This document shows, piece by piece, positions 1 to 8,577 of a DNA stretch of 64,000 nucleotides. Position numbers and translations under genes: made by a program. Origin of the DNA: JAPPHA01 sp965220985 (GTDB lineage: Bacteria; Pseudomonadota; Alphaproteobacteria; Rhodobacterales; Rhodobacteraceae). The stretch lies in NCBI GenBank assembly GCA_965220985.1, contig OZ244854.1, positions 1,054,001 to 1,118,000 on the forward strand. The letters are read 5' to 3'. The notes beneath the pieces are model-generated. The model did not search any database, was not told where the DNA came from, and worked only from the letters and a program-made list of their open reading frames with translations. Positions within the stretch are counted from its first letter, which is position 1, and each line of letters starts with the position of its first letter.

Positions 1-869
1 TTGACGCACCCCGGGCTGAAATCAGCCACGTCCGTATGGAACAGGTCGTTTGGAAGCAAGAATTCTGCCGCAACGTCATTGCAAAACTGTTCCACTGTAG
101 CCGTGTATGTCGAGGGACTATCTGTGGATATGCAACCGCTCACACCGGTCTTGCCGAGGAGGACACGAGCCAGTTCTCGGACCAATGTGAATGCATGCGC
201 CGGCTTGTCCCTGTGGGCATTGATGATGATGAACGGAGCGGCATGATCGGCAATCGCGTACCCTCGGAAATCATCGGCCTGGATTCTGGAGTGGCGTGAG
301 CCAAGGTCACCCACGACCAACACGAAAACCCCTACCGCTTCGGCGGAGGTTCGCAAATTTTCAAACAGGTCGCGGGGTTTGCCTGTCCGCAGAACTTGAT
401 CCCTATTGTCAAAATCGAGAACTGAAGAGATCTTCGCAACGGCATTTTCTACACCATCCGAGACGGTAACTGAGTTGACGAAATCAACCTGTCCGAAATT
501 GTCGTCGTCCGCCAAGATGTCTCGCACGGCCCCTTGTCGCGCACTGACATCGCGCAGCAACGCATCAAGCAAAGCGTTTTCATGCGCACTCCGCGTTTCA
601 GACGACTGACGAAAATCGATCCCAAGGGGTGCGGCCTTCGGTGGTTCTGCCATGTAGAATGCCAGCAGAGGTCGTCTGTAGACCTTGGCCATTTTTCTCA
701 GTTGTTTTCTGGTCGGCTTCTTTTGTCCACTCTCCATTTCACCGAGTTGATCAGTTGCGGTGGTTCTCGCGCTGGTCATCAGCCCGAGTTTGGGTGCCGC
801 TTCACCCAGACTGAGGCCGGAAGTTTTTCGTGCCCATACGAGAATGTGTGGATTTACGTCGATTGGCAT
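1..869 (-). CDS. XRE-family / ImmA-IrrE-like regulator, 3' end outside window, degenerate metal-binding motif
   Basis: A reading frame starts at ATG 867-869 and stays open to the window edge, giving 289 codons. Residues about 7-70 form an N-terminal helix-turn-helix of XRE type. Residues about 165-289 resemble the ImmA/IrrE (COG2856) peptidase domain, including the family stretch around residues 227-243 and the later EQFCNDVAAEFLLP segment. In active members the core is HELAH (HExxH zinc site). Here the frame reads RELAR (residues 231-235, bases 165-179), so both histidines are arginine. Active relatives cleave a partner repressor; this one probably has no protease activity and may act only as a DNA-binding or sensing protein. 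It lies downstream of parB on the same strand, 192 bp away, and nothing clear lies in that gap. The start has only a weak ribosome site. The C-terminus cannot be seen. Confidence 0.8.
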   Translation of the reverse strand, partial: MPIDVNPHILVWARKTSGLSLGEAAPKLGLMTSARTTATDQLGEMESGQKKPTRKQLRKMAKVYRRPLLAFYMAEPPKAAPLGIDFRQSSETRSAHENALLDALLRDVSARQGAVRDILADDDNFGQVDFVNSVTVSDGVENAVAKISSVLDFDNRDQVLRTGKPRDLFENLRTSAEAVGVFVLVVGDLGSRHSRIQADDFRGYAIADHAAPFIIINAHRDKPAHAFTLVRELARVLLGKTGVSGCISTDSPSTYTATVEQFCNDVAAEFLLPNDLFHTDVADFSPGCV

Positions 870-1061
870 CTTCACTTCCGTGTTCTCTGGCACTGACTCA
901 GGGACGCTCAACTGCGCGGACGTTATGCAGTATGGCCGAGACGAACAGCTTCCGACAGAAGAGCTCGTTCATCTTAACGGAATTTTCAGTGATGCGGCGC
1001 CAATTTGGTGCGGTTCCGAGTCGGCAGTGGACGTTATCTCAATGTACTTACGTGTTTTTTT

Positions 1062-2063
1062 TCAGTTCCTCCAAGCATTCCCATCGTCATCGGTTTGGTT
1101 AGGGGCAGTTCTCAAAAACCGGCACACGGCATCTAGATCGTCGAGCGACCGATACGAAATCCTCAAAAACCCGCCCTTGCCCTTCGATTGATGCTGGATG
1201 GCAACGGGCAGCCTGAGACATGCCGACAATTCCGCTTCGATCGCCCGCGTGTCGGCGTCCTTTTTTCGAGACTGCGGCTTTTTGAGATCCGTGCCTGCCT
1301 GAGCTGCCAGTTTCTCCGTCTGTCGGACATTCAAGCCTTGGGCGATCACTCGTCGTGCCAACCCCGACGGATTTTCGCATCCTAGCAATGCCCGAGCATG
1401 GCCGGCCGATATCCGTCCGTCACGAAGCAACCCAAGGACATCTTCCGGCAATCCCAGGAGCCGCACGCTGTTTGCGATGTGGCTGCGGCTTTTTCCGACG
1501 ACTTCGGCCAGGCTCGCCTGGGTATGATCGAATTCGTCCATCAACTGACGAAAACCCCGAGCTTCTTCGATCGGGTTGAGATCAGCCCGCTGAATGTTCT
1601 CGACCAGGGCGACTTCGAGCATCTGCTGGTCGTTTACCTCCCTGACGACCACCGGAACCTCGTGGAGCCTCGCTCTCTGCGCAGCTCTCCAGCGGCGTTC
1701 GCCAGCAACGATCTGAAATCCGTCCGCATTGTTCGGATCCGTGCGAACAAGAAGCGGTTGAATGATCCCGTTCCGATCGATCGAGGCCGCGAGCTCGGCG
1801 AGGTCGTCATCGTCGAAGTCTCGTCGCGGCTGCTCCGGATTGGCCCTGATCAACTCGATCGGCACCTTCGTCGCGCCCACCGACCGCTCCTTCGCCGCTG
1901 ATGTCTCATGTTCGCCGGGATGGGCAATGTCATCTTCGTTCCGCTCTCGTGACAAATCCTCAGTCGCGTTCGATGCATCCACACCGAGATTTCCCATCAA
2001 GACCGACAGACCACGCCCGAGTCCCCGCTTTGCCTGTGTTTTGGAGTCTTCCGTTCCCGCCAT
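1062..2063 (-). CDS. parB: Chromosome-partitioning protein ParB (parS-binding CTPase)
   Basis: ParB binds parS, spreads as a CTP-dependent clamp and works with ParA to segregate the chromosome origin. The 333-residue protein has the N-terminal basic ParA-interaction tail (RGLGRGLSVLMG, residues 13-24), the ParB/Srx nucleotide-binding domain with GERRWRA at 121-127, and a central HTH with LVENIQRADLNPIEEA just before it. The frame is open further upstream. I chose ATG 2063 because AGGAGG lies 5 bases before it and the ParA-interaction tail then sits at the N-terminus as in the family. It begins 1 base after the parA stop, so the two are one operon. Three perfect parS sites lie within 3.5 kb. 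Confidence 0.97.
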   Translation of the reverse strand: MAGTEDSKTQAKRGLGRGLSVLMGNLGVDASNATEDLSRERNEDDIAHPGEHETSAAKERSVGATKVPIELIRANPEQPRRDFDDDDLAELAASIDRNGIIQPLLVRTDPNNADGFQIVAGERRWRAAQRARLHEVPVVVREVNDQQMLEVALVENIQRADLNPIEEARGFRQLMDEFDHTQASLAEVVGKSRSHIANSVRLLGLPEDVLGLLRDGRISAGHARALLGCENPSGLARRVIAQGLNVRQTEKLAAQAGTDLKKPQSRKKDADTRAIEAELSACLRLPVAIQHQSKGKGGFLRISYRSLDDLDAVCRFLRTAPNQTDDDGNAWRN

Positions 2064-2064
2064 T

Positions 2065-2922
2065 TCAACCTCCTCTGGTCCTCGTGACCAGGCCACCTCT
2101 CCGCTCGACCTCGACCTTGGCGACCTTGTTCGCGTCAAGAAATTCTTTCGCAAGTCGTTGATATGCAACGTTTCCTGCGCTCTCAGGATCGTACTGGGAA
2201 ACCGGCTTCCCGAACGATGGGGCCTCGCCCAACCGCACGTTCCTCGGGATCATTGTCTTGTAGACTAGCGTTCCCAGGTTTTCTCGCGCATCCTTCTCGA
2301 CCTGCTGAGACAGCCGTGTTCGACGGTCGTGCATGCTGAGCACGACGCCTTCGGTCTGAAGCCCGGGATTTAGTCTTTGCCTGATCTCGCGAATGGTCAA
2401 AACCAGCCGCGACAGACCTTCGAGCGCGAAATACTCGCATTGCAAGGGAACAAGCACCGAATGACTGGCGGCCAATGCGTTGACCGTCAACATGTTCAAG
2501 GAAGGTGGGCAGTCTATCAGCACGAAATCAGGAGCCGGGTTGATGGCCCTGCGTCCCGCGATGACCGAACGAAGCACGAATGCCGGCCTGTCTCGCCCGG
2601 AAAGTTCGACATCGGCGGAACTAAGATCGGGTGACGATGGCACAAGATCGAGTCTCGACACGCCTGTCTCGACAATCGCGTCCGTGATTTCCGCCTTCCG
2701 GAGCAAGACCTCGTACATGGACGTCTTGACGTCTCCGGGTTCAATGCCAAGGCCTGTTGTCGCATTGCATTGCGGATCCAGATCGATCAGCAAGACTCTT
2801 CGTCCGGCGAGCGCCACCGACGCCCCGAGATTGATCGCCGTGGTTGTCTTTCCGACCCCACCTTTCTGATTGGCAATCGCGACAATCTTGGGTTCAGCAT
2901 GCCCATCAGGTCGAGGTGACAC
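2065..2922 (-). CDS. parA: Chromosome-partitioning ATPase ParA/Soj
   Basis: Deviant Walker-A ATPase (MinD/Mrp/ParA class) that forms ATP-dependent dimers on DNA and drives ParB-parS segregation. KGGVGKTTT is at residues 20-28, LIDLDPQCNATTGLG follows as the Walker A'/B region, and DFVLIDCPP is the Walker B strand; the length (285) is typical of chromosomal ParA. No ATG is available at the N-terminus. TTG 2928 and GTG 2922 are in frame. A GGAG lies 9 bases before the GTG but only 3 before the TTG, so GTG 2922 is preferred. The gene overlaps the end of rsmG by 17 bases and is followed directly by parB, giving an rsmG-parA-parB transcript. Confidence 0.95.
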   Translation of the reverse strand: MSPRPDGHAEPKIVAIANQKGGVGKTTTAINLGASVALAGRRVLLIDLDPQCNATTGLGIEPGDVKTSMYEVLLRKAEITDAIVETGVSRLDLVPSSPDLSSADVELSGRDRPAFVLRSVIAGRRAINPAPDFVLIDCPPSLNMLTVNALAASHSVLVPLQCEYFALEGLSRLVLTIREIRQRLNPGLQTEGVVLSMHDRRTRLSQQVEKDARENLGTLVYKTMIPRNVRLGEAPSFGKPVSQYDPESAGNVAYQRLAKEFLDANKVAKVEVERRGGLVTRTRGG

Positions 2923-3583
2923 GAACAATGTCTCCGATTTCTAGAATCCGCGCGTCGGGGTCTGTCAGGCTCGGCCACTGGGTCAGCGCAAACTTCCAGT
3001 TCTCCCGAGCGACACGGATTTCACTATCACAGCTTCGACCCTTCGGGAACAGGCAGACGCCCCCATCTGCCAGCATTCCTGCCGCCAACCGCAGCAATTC
3101 GGGCAGTTCGGCCACGGCCCGTGCTGAAACGACATCGAAATTGTCAGAATCGGACCGAGAATCACCTGGATCGACAGGATCAACGCCTTCAACCCGCGCA
3201 TTGACAATCCTGACCGGCGTCGATGTTTCACGTGAAACATTCGCGAGAAACGCGCATTTTCGCGCATTGCTTTCGAAAAGGGTGACGTCCAGACCAGGAA
3301 TCAGCTCCGAACCGAGGATGGCGACAATCAGTCCCGGAAACCCGGCACCGCTGCCTATATCCGCCCAGCGCACCTGCTGTCGGGATCGAACCGGATCGAG
3401 AACCTGGGCGGAATCGAGGATATGGCGGTCCCAGGCATGCCCGATGCTCTGTGACGAAACCAGGTTCAGCCGCGCATTCCACGCCTCAAGCACCGCCGTG
3501 AAACGGTCAAGACGTGCCATTGTTTCACGTGAAACACTGTAGCGGGACTCAAGTAGCGACCGCGCTTCGCCGTCACGCCTCAT
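2906..3583 (-). CDS. rsmG: 16S rRNA (guanine-527-N7)-methyltransferase RsmG (GidB)
   Basis: RsmG uses S-adenosylmethionine to methylate N7 of G527 in 16S rRNA. The 225-residue frame has a Rossmann methyltransferase core with the SAM-binding loop DIGSGAGFPG at residues 75-84 and the family N-terminus with AWNARLNLVS. Its ATG overlaps the mnmG stop by 4 bases (ATGA), and its end overlaps parA, so translation of the three is coupled. Two parS palindromes lie inside this gene and are translated as VSRET at residues 17-21 and 116-120. The gene therefore also carries part of the chromosomal centromere. Confidence 0.96.
   Translation of the reverse strand: MRRDGEARSLLESRYSVSRETMARLDRFTAVLEAWNARLNLVSSQSIGHAWDRHILDSAQVLDPVRSRQQVRWADIGSGAGFPGLIVAILGSELIPGLDVTLFESNARKCAFLANVSRETSTPVRIVNARVEGVDPVDPGDSRSDSDNFDVVSARAVAELPELLRLAAGMLADGGVCLFPKGRSCDSEIRVARENWKFALTQWPSLTDPDARILEIGDIVRVTST
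3225..3240. other. parS centromere site 1 (inside rsmG)
   Basis: TGTTTCACGTGAAACA, a perfect 16-bp palindrome identical to the alphaproteobacterial form of the ParB-binding parS site. It lies within rsmG, about 1.2 kb from the start of parB. It encodes VSRET (residues 116-120). Confidence 0.95.
3521..3536. other. parS centromere site 2 (inside rsmG 5' end)
   Basis: A second perfect TGTTTCACGTGAAACA palindrome, 296 bp from site 1, within the first 21 codons of rsmG (VSRET, residues 17-21). Confidence 0.95.
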
Positions 3584-5505
3584 GCGCTGCGTCGACTCGT
3601 GGCGCTTTCACCGTTACGGCGCAGATGGGCCAGCAGCAGGACCAATGCGGCAGGCGTCATCCCGTCGATTCGACCCGCTTGGCCAAGACTTTCCGGCCGG
3701 ACCCGCATCAACTTGTCCTTCAACTCGTTCGAAAGCCCGCTGATCTCCTGGTAGCGCAGGTCTTGCGGTATCGGAATTGCCTCATCGCGTCTCAGCGCCT
3801 CGATGTCCCGATCCTGGGCCCGAATATGGTGAAGATATGCGGCGTCACGCTCGAGTTGCTCGGATATTTCCCTCGGAGCCCCGTTCAACTCAGGCCAAAT
3901 CTGCGCGAGTCCAGTGAATGACACGTCTTTTCGCGACAGGAATTCCATTCCGCTGCGCCGAACACCGTCCTGATTGACCGCAATTCCTTCGCGCACTGCC
4001 TCGTTTGGTGTCATCGACCTGTTCTCAAGAACATCGCGATACCGCTCAAGACTCTCCATCTTGGTCGAGAATGCCGCTCGTCGCGCTTCCCCGACACACC
4101 CGATGTCGATGCCGGTCTGCGTCAAACGCTGGTCGGCATTGTCTGCCCGCAACGACAGACGGTATTCGGCCCTGGACGTGAACATCCGGTACGGTTCCGC
4201 GACCCCGCGGGTCACGAGATCATCGATCATCACCCCGATATAGGCATCGGCCCGACCAAAAACGATTGGATCTCGGTCCGTGCATGCTGCCGCTGCATTG
4301 AGGCCCGCAACAAGTCCCTGCGCCGCCGCTTCCTCGTATCCCGTGGTCCCGTTGATCTGCCCAGCGAGGTACAGGCCTGGGATTTCGGTCACCTCAAGCG
4401 TCGGTCGCAGGCAGCGCGGGTCGACGTAGTCGTACTCGACCGCATAACCAGGCTGCTTGATTACCGCCTGTTCAAGGCCGCGAATGGTTCGAACATATTC
4501 AAGTTGCACATCTCGCGGCATCGATGTCGAGATTCCGTTGGGATAGACCGTGTCATCGTCAACACCCTCTGGTTCCAGGAACACCTGGTGAGAGGTCCGA
4601 TCCGGGAAACGAACGATCTTGTCCTCGATCGACGGGCAATATCGTGGACCGATTCCGTCGATCCGTCCGCCATACATCGCCGATCGTGCAAGGTTTTCCT
4701 CGATGATCTCGTGGGTCCTGCTGTTTGTCTCGGTCAGGCCGCATGAAACCTGGCGTGCCGTCGGACCCGCCGACAGAAACGAGAACATCACCGGATTCTC
4801 GTCTCCGGGTTGATCTTCCGTCCGGCTCCAATCGATCGACTTTCCGTCAAGCCGTGGTGGGGTGCCGGTTTTCAGACGTCCCAAGGGCAATTCGAACGCC
4901 GTCATCCGATCCGCCAGGCGACAGGCCGGGCGATCACCGATGCGTCCGCCAGGTCGGGATTCATCGCCGATGTGGATGATGCCCCTCAAAAACGTGCCAG
5001 TCGTCAGAATGACCTTCCTTGCGGTGACCTCACTGCCATCCGCCAAGACGACACCCGCGACCGCCGAACCATCCATGCGAAAGTCCGCAACTTCGCCCTC
5101 GACGACGGTCACACCCGGGCAATCGCGAAACTCTGCCTGAATTGCCGATCTGTAAAGCGCGCGGTCGGCCTGGGCTCGCGGGCCTTGAACCGCGGGACCC
5201 TTGCTTCGGTTCAGCAAACGAAACTGAATCCCGGCCAAATCGGCAGCCCGCGCCATGATCCCGTCGAGCGCATCGATCTCACGAACCAGATGCCCTTTTC
5301 CGAGCCCGCCAATCGCCGGGTTGCAGGACATCTCGCCGATACGGTCGAACCTGTGCGTCACCAGGATCGTGCGCGCACCCATCCGTGCCGCCGCATGGGC
5401 CGCTTCCGAACCGGCGTGACCTCCACCCACGACAATCACGTCTGCCGATGCTTCCGGTGACGAACTGCCGCCCTTGGTCATGTCTCGATGTTTCACGTGA
5501 AACAT
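3580..5505 (-). CDS. mnmG: tRNA uridine-34 5-carboxymethylaminomethyl synthase MnmG (GidA)
   Basis: FAD-dependent partner of MnmE in making (carboxymethyl)aminomethyl-uridine at the wobble position of tRNA. An N-terminal FAD-binding Rossmann motif GGGHAGSEA lies at residues 27-35 and the family blocks GRLKTGTPPRLDG and YCPSIEDKIVRF follow. With this start the protein is 641 residues, slightly longer than the usual 620-630. The frame is open upstream to 5538 with no ATG and poor context. ATG 5505 has GGGGA 4 bases before it and gives an MFHVKH start, because a parS site overlaps the first codons. ATG 5481 (MTKGG) is an alternative. The mnmE stop is 17 bases upstream and rsmG overlaps by 4 bases. 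Confidence 0.95.
   Translation of the reverse strand: MFHVKHRDMTKGGSSSPEASADVIVVGGGHAGSEAAHAAARMGARTILVTHRFDRIGEMSCNPAIGGLGKGHLVREIDALDGIMARAADLAGIQFRLLNRSKGPAVQGPRAQADRALYRSAIQAEFRDCPGVTVVEGEVADFRMDGSAVAGVVLADGSEVTARKVILTTGTFLRGIIHIGDESRPGGRIGDRPACRLADRMTAFELPLGRLKTGTPPRLDGKSIDWSRTEDQPGDENPVMFSFLSAGPTARQVSCGLTETNSRTHEIIEENLARSAMYGGRIDGIGPRYCPSIEDKIVRFPDRTSHQVFLEPEGVDDDTVYPNGISTSMPRDVQLEYVRTIRGLEQAVIKQPGYAVEYDYVDPRCLRPTLEVTEIPGLYLAGQINGTTGYEEAAAQGLVAGLNAAAACTDRDPIVFGRADAYIGVMIDDLVTRGVAEPYRMFTSRAEYRLSLRADNADQRLTQTGIDIGCVGEARRAAFSTKMESLERYRDVLENRSMTPNEAVREGIAVNQDGVRRSGMEFLSRKDVSFTGLAQIWPELNGAPREISEQLERDAAYLHHIRAQDRDIEALRRDEAIPIPQDLRYQEISGLSNELKDKLMRVRPESLGQAGRIDGMTPAALVLLLAHLRRNGESATSRRSA
5489..5504. 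other. parS centromere site 3 (start of mnmG)
   Basis: A third perfect TGTTTCACGTGAAACA palindrome, spanning codons 1-6 of mnmG as annotated. Together with sites 1 and 2 it forms a parS cluster spread over 2.3 kb. Confidence 0.95.
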
Positions 5506-5522
5506 TTGATCCCCGAGGTTCC

Positions 5523-6827
5523 TCATTTCCCCATGCAAAAGCTCGAGAAAATCTCGTCGAGCACATCCTCTACATCAACCTTGCCCAGAAGTGAATTCAA
5601 GGCATGTGCACAGGCACGCAGTTCTTCGTGCATCAGTTCTGGTTCAAAGGATTCGTGAGCCAACAAGGCCTGCGCCGACGTCACAAGTTTCCAAGCGCTC
5701 TCGATCGCGTTTCGATGCCGAACCCGAATTGCCGTCCGGGACACCCCGACGCGTGGCAACAGTGCAGCCTCGATCCCCACGATCAGGCGATCGAGTCCTT
5801 CCCCGGTTTTCCCGGACACGGCCAAGCCAGAGCCCGTGCTGACGAGGTCGCATTTTCCCCGGGCGACAATGTCGCCGGTCTCCGGAACCATTCCGAGTTC
5901 ACTCACCGTCCCGTCACTTGTCAGGAAAACCCGTATGTCCGCTGCTTCTGCGCGGCTTAGCGCGCGTTCGATCCCAAGCGACTCCAGTTCATCTCCCGAC
6001 TCCCTAATGCCCGCCGTGTCGAGAACCGTGACCGGAATGCCTCCGATGTCCATTCGCACCTCGATCACGTCGCGGGTGGTCCCGGCCCGGCTCGACGTCA
6101 GCGCAGCATCGCGCCCGGCCAGTGCGTTCAGAAGCGTCGACTTGCCGATGTTGGGTGGTCCCACGATCGCGATTTCGAACCCGTCCCGGATGCGTTCCGC
6201 CGCGTGCGAGCCTGTGATCTCGCGGCTGAAATCCTCTTCGAGACTCGCGAGAATCCCCGCGATCTCCGGCGACGGATCAAGCGGTGCATCATCTTCGTCA
6301 GGAAAATCAATGATCGAATCCAGAAGCGCCATCGCGCGAATGAGACTGCGCCGCCATCGCTCCACCAGCTCGGTCAGTCCTCCCTGCAGGACATGCAGGG
6401 CCTGCAGGCGCTGACACTCGGTCTCGGCCTCGATCAGGTCGGCCAGCCCTTCGACCTGGGACAGGTCCAACCGGCCGTTTTCCATCGCTCGCCTGGTGAA
6501 CTCGCCCGGTTCCGCCAACCGCAAGCCATCGATGCGCGCCAGTTCGTCGATCAGGGAATTGATCGATGCCAAGCTGCCATGTAATTGAAATTCAACGATA
6601 TTTTCGCCGGTAAAGCTACCTGGAGCCTCGTAGGCGATGACGATGGCCTCGTCGATCAGCCCTCCGTTGGCTGCTCGCAACGACCGCAATGCGGCACGCC
6701 TGGCGGTGAGCTGTTTCGCCCCGAGGGTGTCTGCTGCGACGAAGGCATCAGGGCCCGAGATCCTGACGACCGAAATCCCTGCCTTTCCGCGAGCCGTGGC
6801 AAGGGCAAAAATCGTGTCTGTGGACAT
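5523..6827 (-). CDS. mnmE: tRNA modification GTPase MnmE (TrmE)
   Basis: G protein that works with MnmG on wobble uridine of tRNAs. The 434-residue protein has an N-terminal folate-binding domain (residues 1-120), a helical domain, and an inserted G domain. P-loop GPPNIGKS is at 223-230, switch TTRD at 250-253 and DTAG at 270-273. The C-terminus is FCMGK with the conserved Cys at 431. The usual NKxD guanine-specificity motif appears as GKCD, an atypical but seen-in-sequence variant. ATG 6827 gives the expected N-terminus (DTIFALATARGKAGISVVRISG). It is followed 17 bases later by mnmG and preceded by rho, the standard order in this class. Confidence 0.96.
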   Translation of the reverse strand: MSTDTIFALATARGKAGISVVRISGPDAFVAADTLGAKQLTARRAALRSLRAANGGLIDEAIVIAYEAPGSFTGENIVEFQLHGSLASINSLIDELARIDGLRLAEPGEFTRRAMENGRLDLSQVEGLADLIEAETECQRLQALHVLQGGLTELVERWRRSLIRAMALLDSIIDFPDEDDAPLDPSPEIAGILASLEEDFSREITGSHAAERIRDGFEIAIVGPPNIGKSTLLNALAGRDAALTSSRAGTTRDVIEVRMDIGGIPVTVLDTAGIRESGDELESLGIERALSRAEAADIRVFLTSDGTVSELGMVPETGDIVARGKCDLVSTGSGLAVSGKTGEGLDRLIVGIEAALLPRVGVSRTAIRVRHRNAIESAWKLVTSAQALLAHESFEPELMHEELRACAHALNSLLGKVDVEDVLDEIFSSFCMGK

Positions 6828-6891
6828 TTCCTTGTCCCCGACCAGAGACTCCCGTCAGAATTTCAATGACGGGTGATTGCGCGTCATGCGC

Positions 6892-8181
6892 TCACGTGTT
6901 CATCGAATCGAAGAACTCTGCGTTGGTCCTGGTCTTTCTCAGCTTGTCCAGCAGGAACTCGATGGCATCGGTGGTCCCCATCGGATTCAGAATGCGACGG
7001 AGCACGTGCATCTTTGAGAGTTCGGACTTGCCGACGAGCAGATCTTCCTTGCGGGTTCCTGACTTGAGAATGTCGATGGCGGGGAAGACTCGCTTGTCGG
7101 CCACCTTGCGGTCGAGCACGATCTCGGAATTGCCCGTGCCCTTGAATTCCTCGAAGATCACCTCATCCATGCGCGAGCCCGTGTCGATCAGGGCTGTGGC
7201 GATGATTGTCAGCGATCCGCCTTCCTCGATGTTCCGCGCGGCGCCAAAAAACCTCTTTGGCCGTTGCAGGGCGTTCGCATCCACACCCCCGGTCAGGACC
7301 TTGCCCGACGATGGAACGACGGTGTTGTATGCCCGGCCAAGGCGGGTGATCGAATCCAGCAAGATGACCACGTCGCGTTTGTGTTCGACAAGTCGCTTGG
7401 CCTTCTCGATCACCATTTCGGATACCGCAACGTGGCGTGTTGCAGGCTCATCGAACGTCGAAGACACGACTTCACCCTTCACCGATCGCTGCATGTCGGT
7501 CACCTCTTCGGGCCGCTCGTCGATCAGCAGAACGATCAGATAGCATTCGGGGTGATTTTGCTCGATCGCATGAGCGATGTTCTGGAGAATGACGGTCTTG
7601 CCAGTTCTCGGCTGGGCGACGATCAGGGACCTCTGCCCCTTGCCGATCGGCGCCACAAGATCGATGACTCGCGCCGACTTGTCCTTGGAATCGATCTCCG
7701 GGATTTCCATGTTGAGCCGCGTGTCGGGATACAGTGGCGTCAAATTGTCAAAGTGAACCTTGTGCCGTGATGCTCCTGGTTCGCTGAAATTGATTGAAGT
7801 GACCCTGACCAGACCAAAATAGCGTTCGTTCTCGAGCGGAGCCCGGATCACGCCTTCGACGGTGTCGCCCGTTCTCAGCGAGTACTTCCGGATCTGGTTC
7901 GGGCTGACGTAAATGTCTTCCTGTCCGGGCAGGTAGTTGGCTTCCGGCGAACGCAGGAACCCGAATCCGTCCTGCATCACTTCGAGAACGCCATCACCCG
8001 AGATCTCGGCCCCTTCTTCGGCCTTTTCCTTGAGGATTGCGAACATCATTTCACCCTTTCGCATGGGTGAAGTGCTTTCGATGTCGAGCTCCTTGGCCAT
8101 CTGCAACAGATCAGCAGGGCTCTTCGCCTTGAGATCGGACAGCGTCAGAGAGTCGTTCGAGATCACGGTATCTGGTGTCAT
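6892..8181 (-). CDS. rho: Transcription termination factor Rho
   Basis: Hexameric RNA-dependent ATPase that terminates transcription. The 429-residue protein has the N-terminal Rho domain, a cold-shock-like RNA-binding domain (VLEVMQDGFGFLRS region), the P-loop AQPRTGKT and Walker B VVILLDSITRLGRAYN. The frame is open to 8295. ATG 8181 was chosen because the product then starts MTPDTVISNDSLTLSDLKAK and has normal Rho length; there is no strong ribosome site. Rho genes are often autoregulated through a leader, and the 5' region here is about 90-120 nt from a candidate promoter. In many alphaproteobacteria hemJ lies immediately upstream; here hemJ is at the far right edge of the window. Confidence 0.96.
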   Translation of the reverse strand: MTPDTVISNDSLTLSDLKAKSPADLLQMAKELDIESTSPMRKGEMMFAILKEKAEEGAEISGDGVLEVMQDGFGFLRSPEANYLPGQEDIYVSPNQIRKYSLRTGDTVEGVIRAPLENERYFGLVRVTSINFSEPGASRHKVHFDNLTPLYPDTRLNMEIPEIDSKDKSARVIDLVAPIGKGQRSLIVAQPRTGKTVILQNIAHAIEQNHPECYLIVLLIDERPEEVTDMQRSVKGEVVSSTFDEPATRHVAVSEMVIEKAKRLVEHKRDVVILLDSITRLGRAYNTVVPSSGKVLTGGVDANALQRPKRFFGAARNIEEGGSLTIIATALIDTGSRMDEVIFEEFKGTGNSEIVLDRKVADKRVFPAIDILKSGTRKEDLLVGKSELSKMHVLRRILNPMGTTDAIEFLLDKLRKTRTNAEFFDSMNT

Positions 8182-8577
8182 TGAAAAACCAAAGTCAAAG
8201 CACCGACGTTCATCGGCATCAGTCAGAAAGGTGGAAACGCTCTTGAAGTGGTCGGGAAACCGAGCGTGGGTGCCAATACGCCAGCTTTGCCGCACATGTC
8301 AATCCTGTTGGAGTCAATATGCAGGAAATGACAGAATCCGATTCTCCGGAAAAACCCCGGCTTTCCGCCGGTCGTCGAACAAGGGCCGTTCATGCCTAAC
8401 CTGTTGATGTAAATTGTTTATTCGGCCGCCTCCGATGACTACGTGACCATGACAAGTCGACCCGAACACCCCCGGAGCAATTGGCCTAAAGCGTTAAGCG
8501 CCGCGACCGCCAGAATTGATCGCGGTCAAGAATCGAGGGAGTCGGTCGTGAGGCGTATGGAACGGTCTGGTTCGGTC
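8182..8577. other. Intergenic region between rho and tctA
   Basis: Nearly 400 bp without a convincing gene. It should contain the rho promoter and leader (minus strand) and the 3' end of the tct operon. It is also the left end of the proposed insertion between hemJ and rho. No tRNA, integrase or clear long direct repeat with the region beside hemJ was found by eye. Confidence 0.6.
8274..8302 (-). promoter_or_regulatory. Candidate sigma70-type promoter for rho
   Basis: On the minus strand a perfect -35 box TTGACA (8297-8302) is followed after 17 bases by GTATTG (8274-8279), a weak -10. It would give a leader of roughly 90 nt for rho. The -35 is convincing, the -10 is not. Confidence 0.35.
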
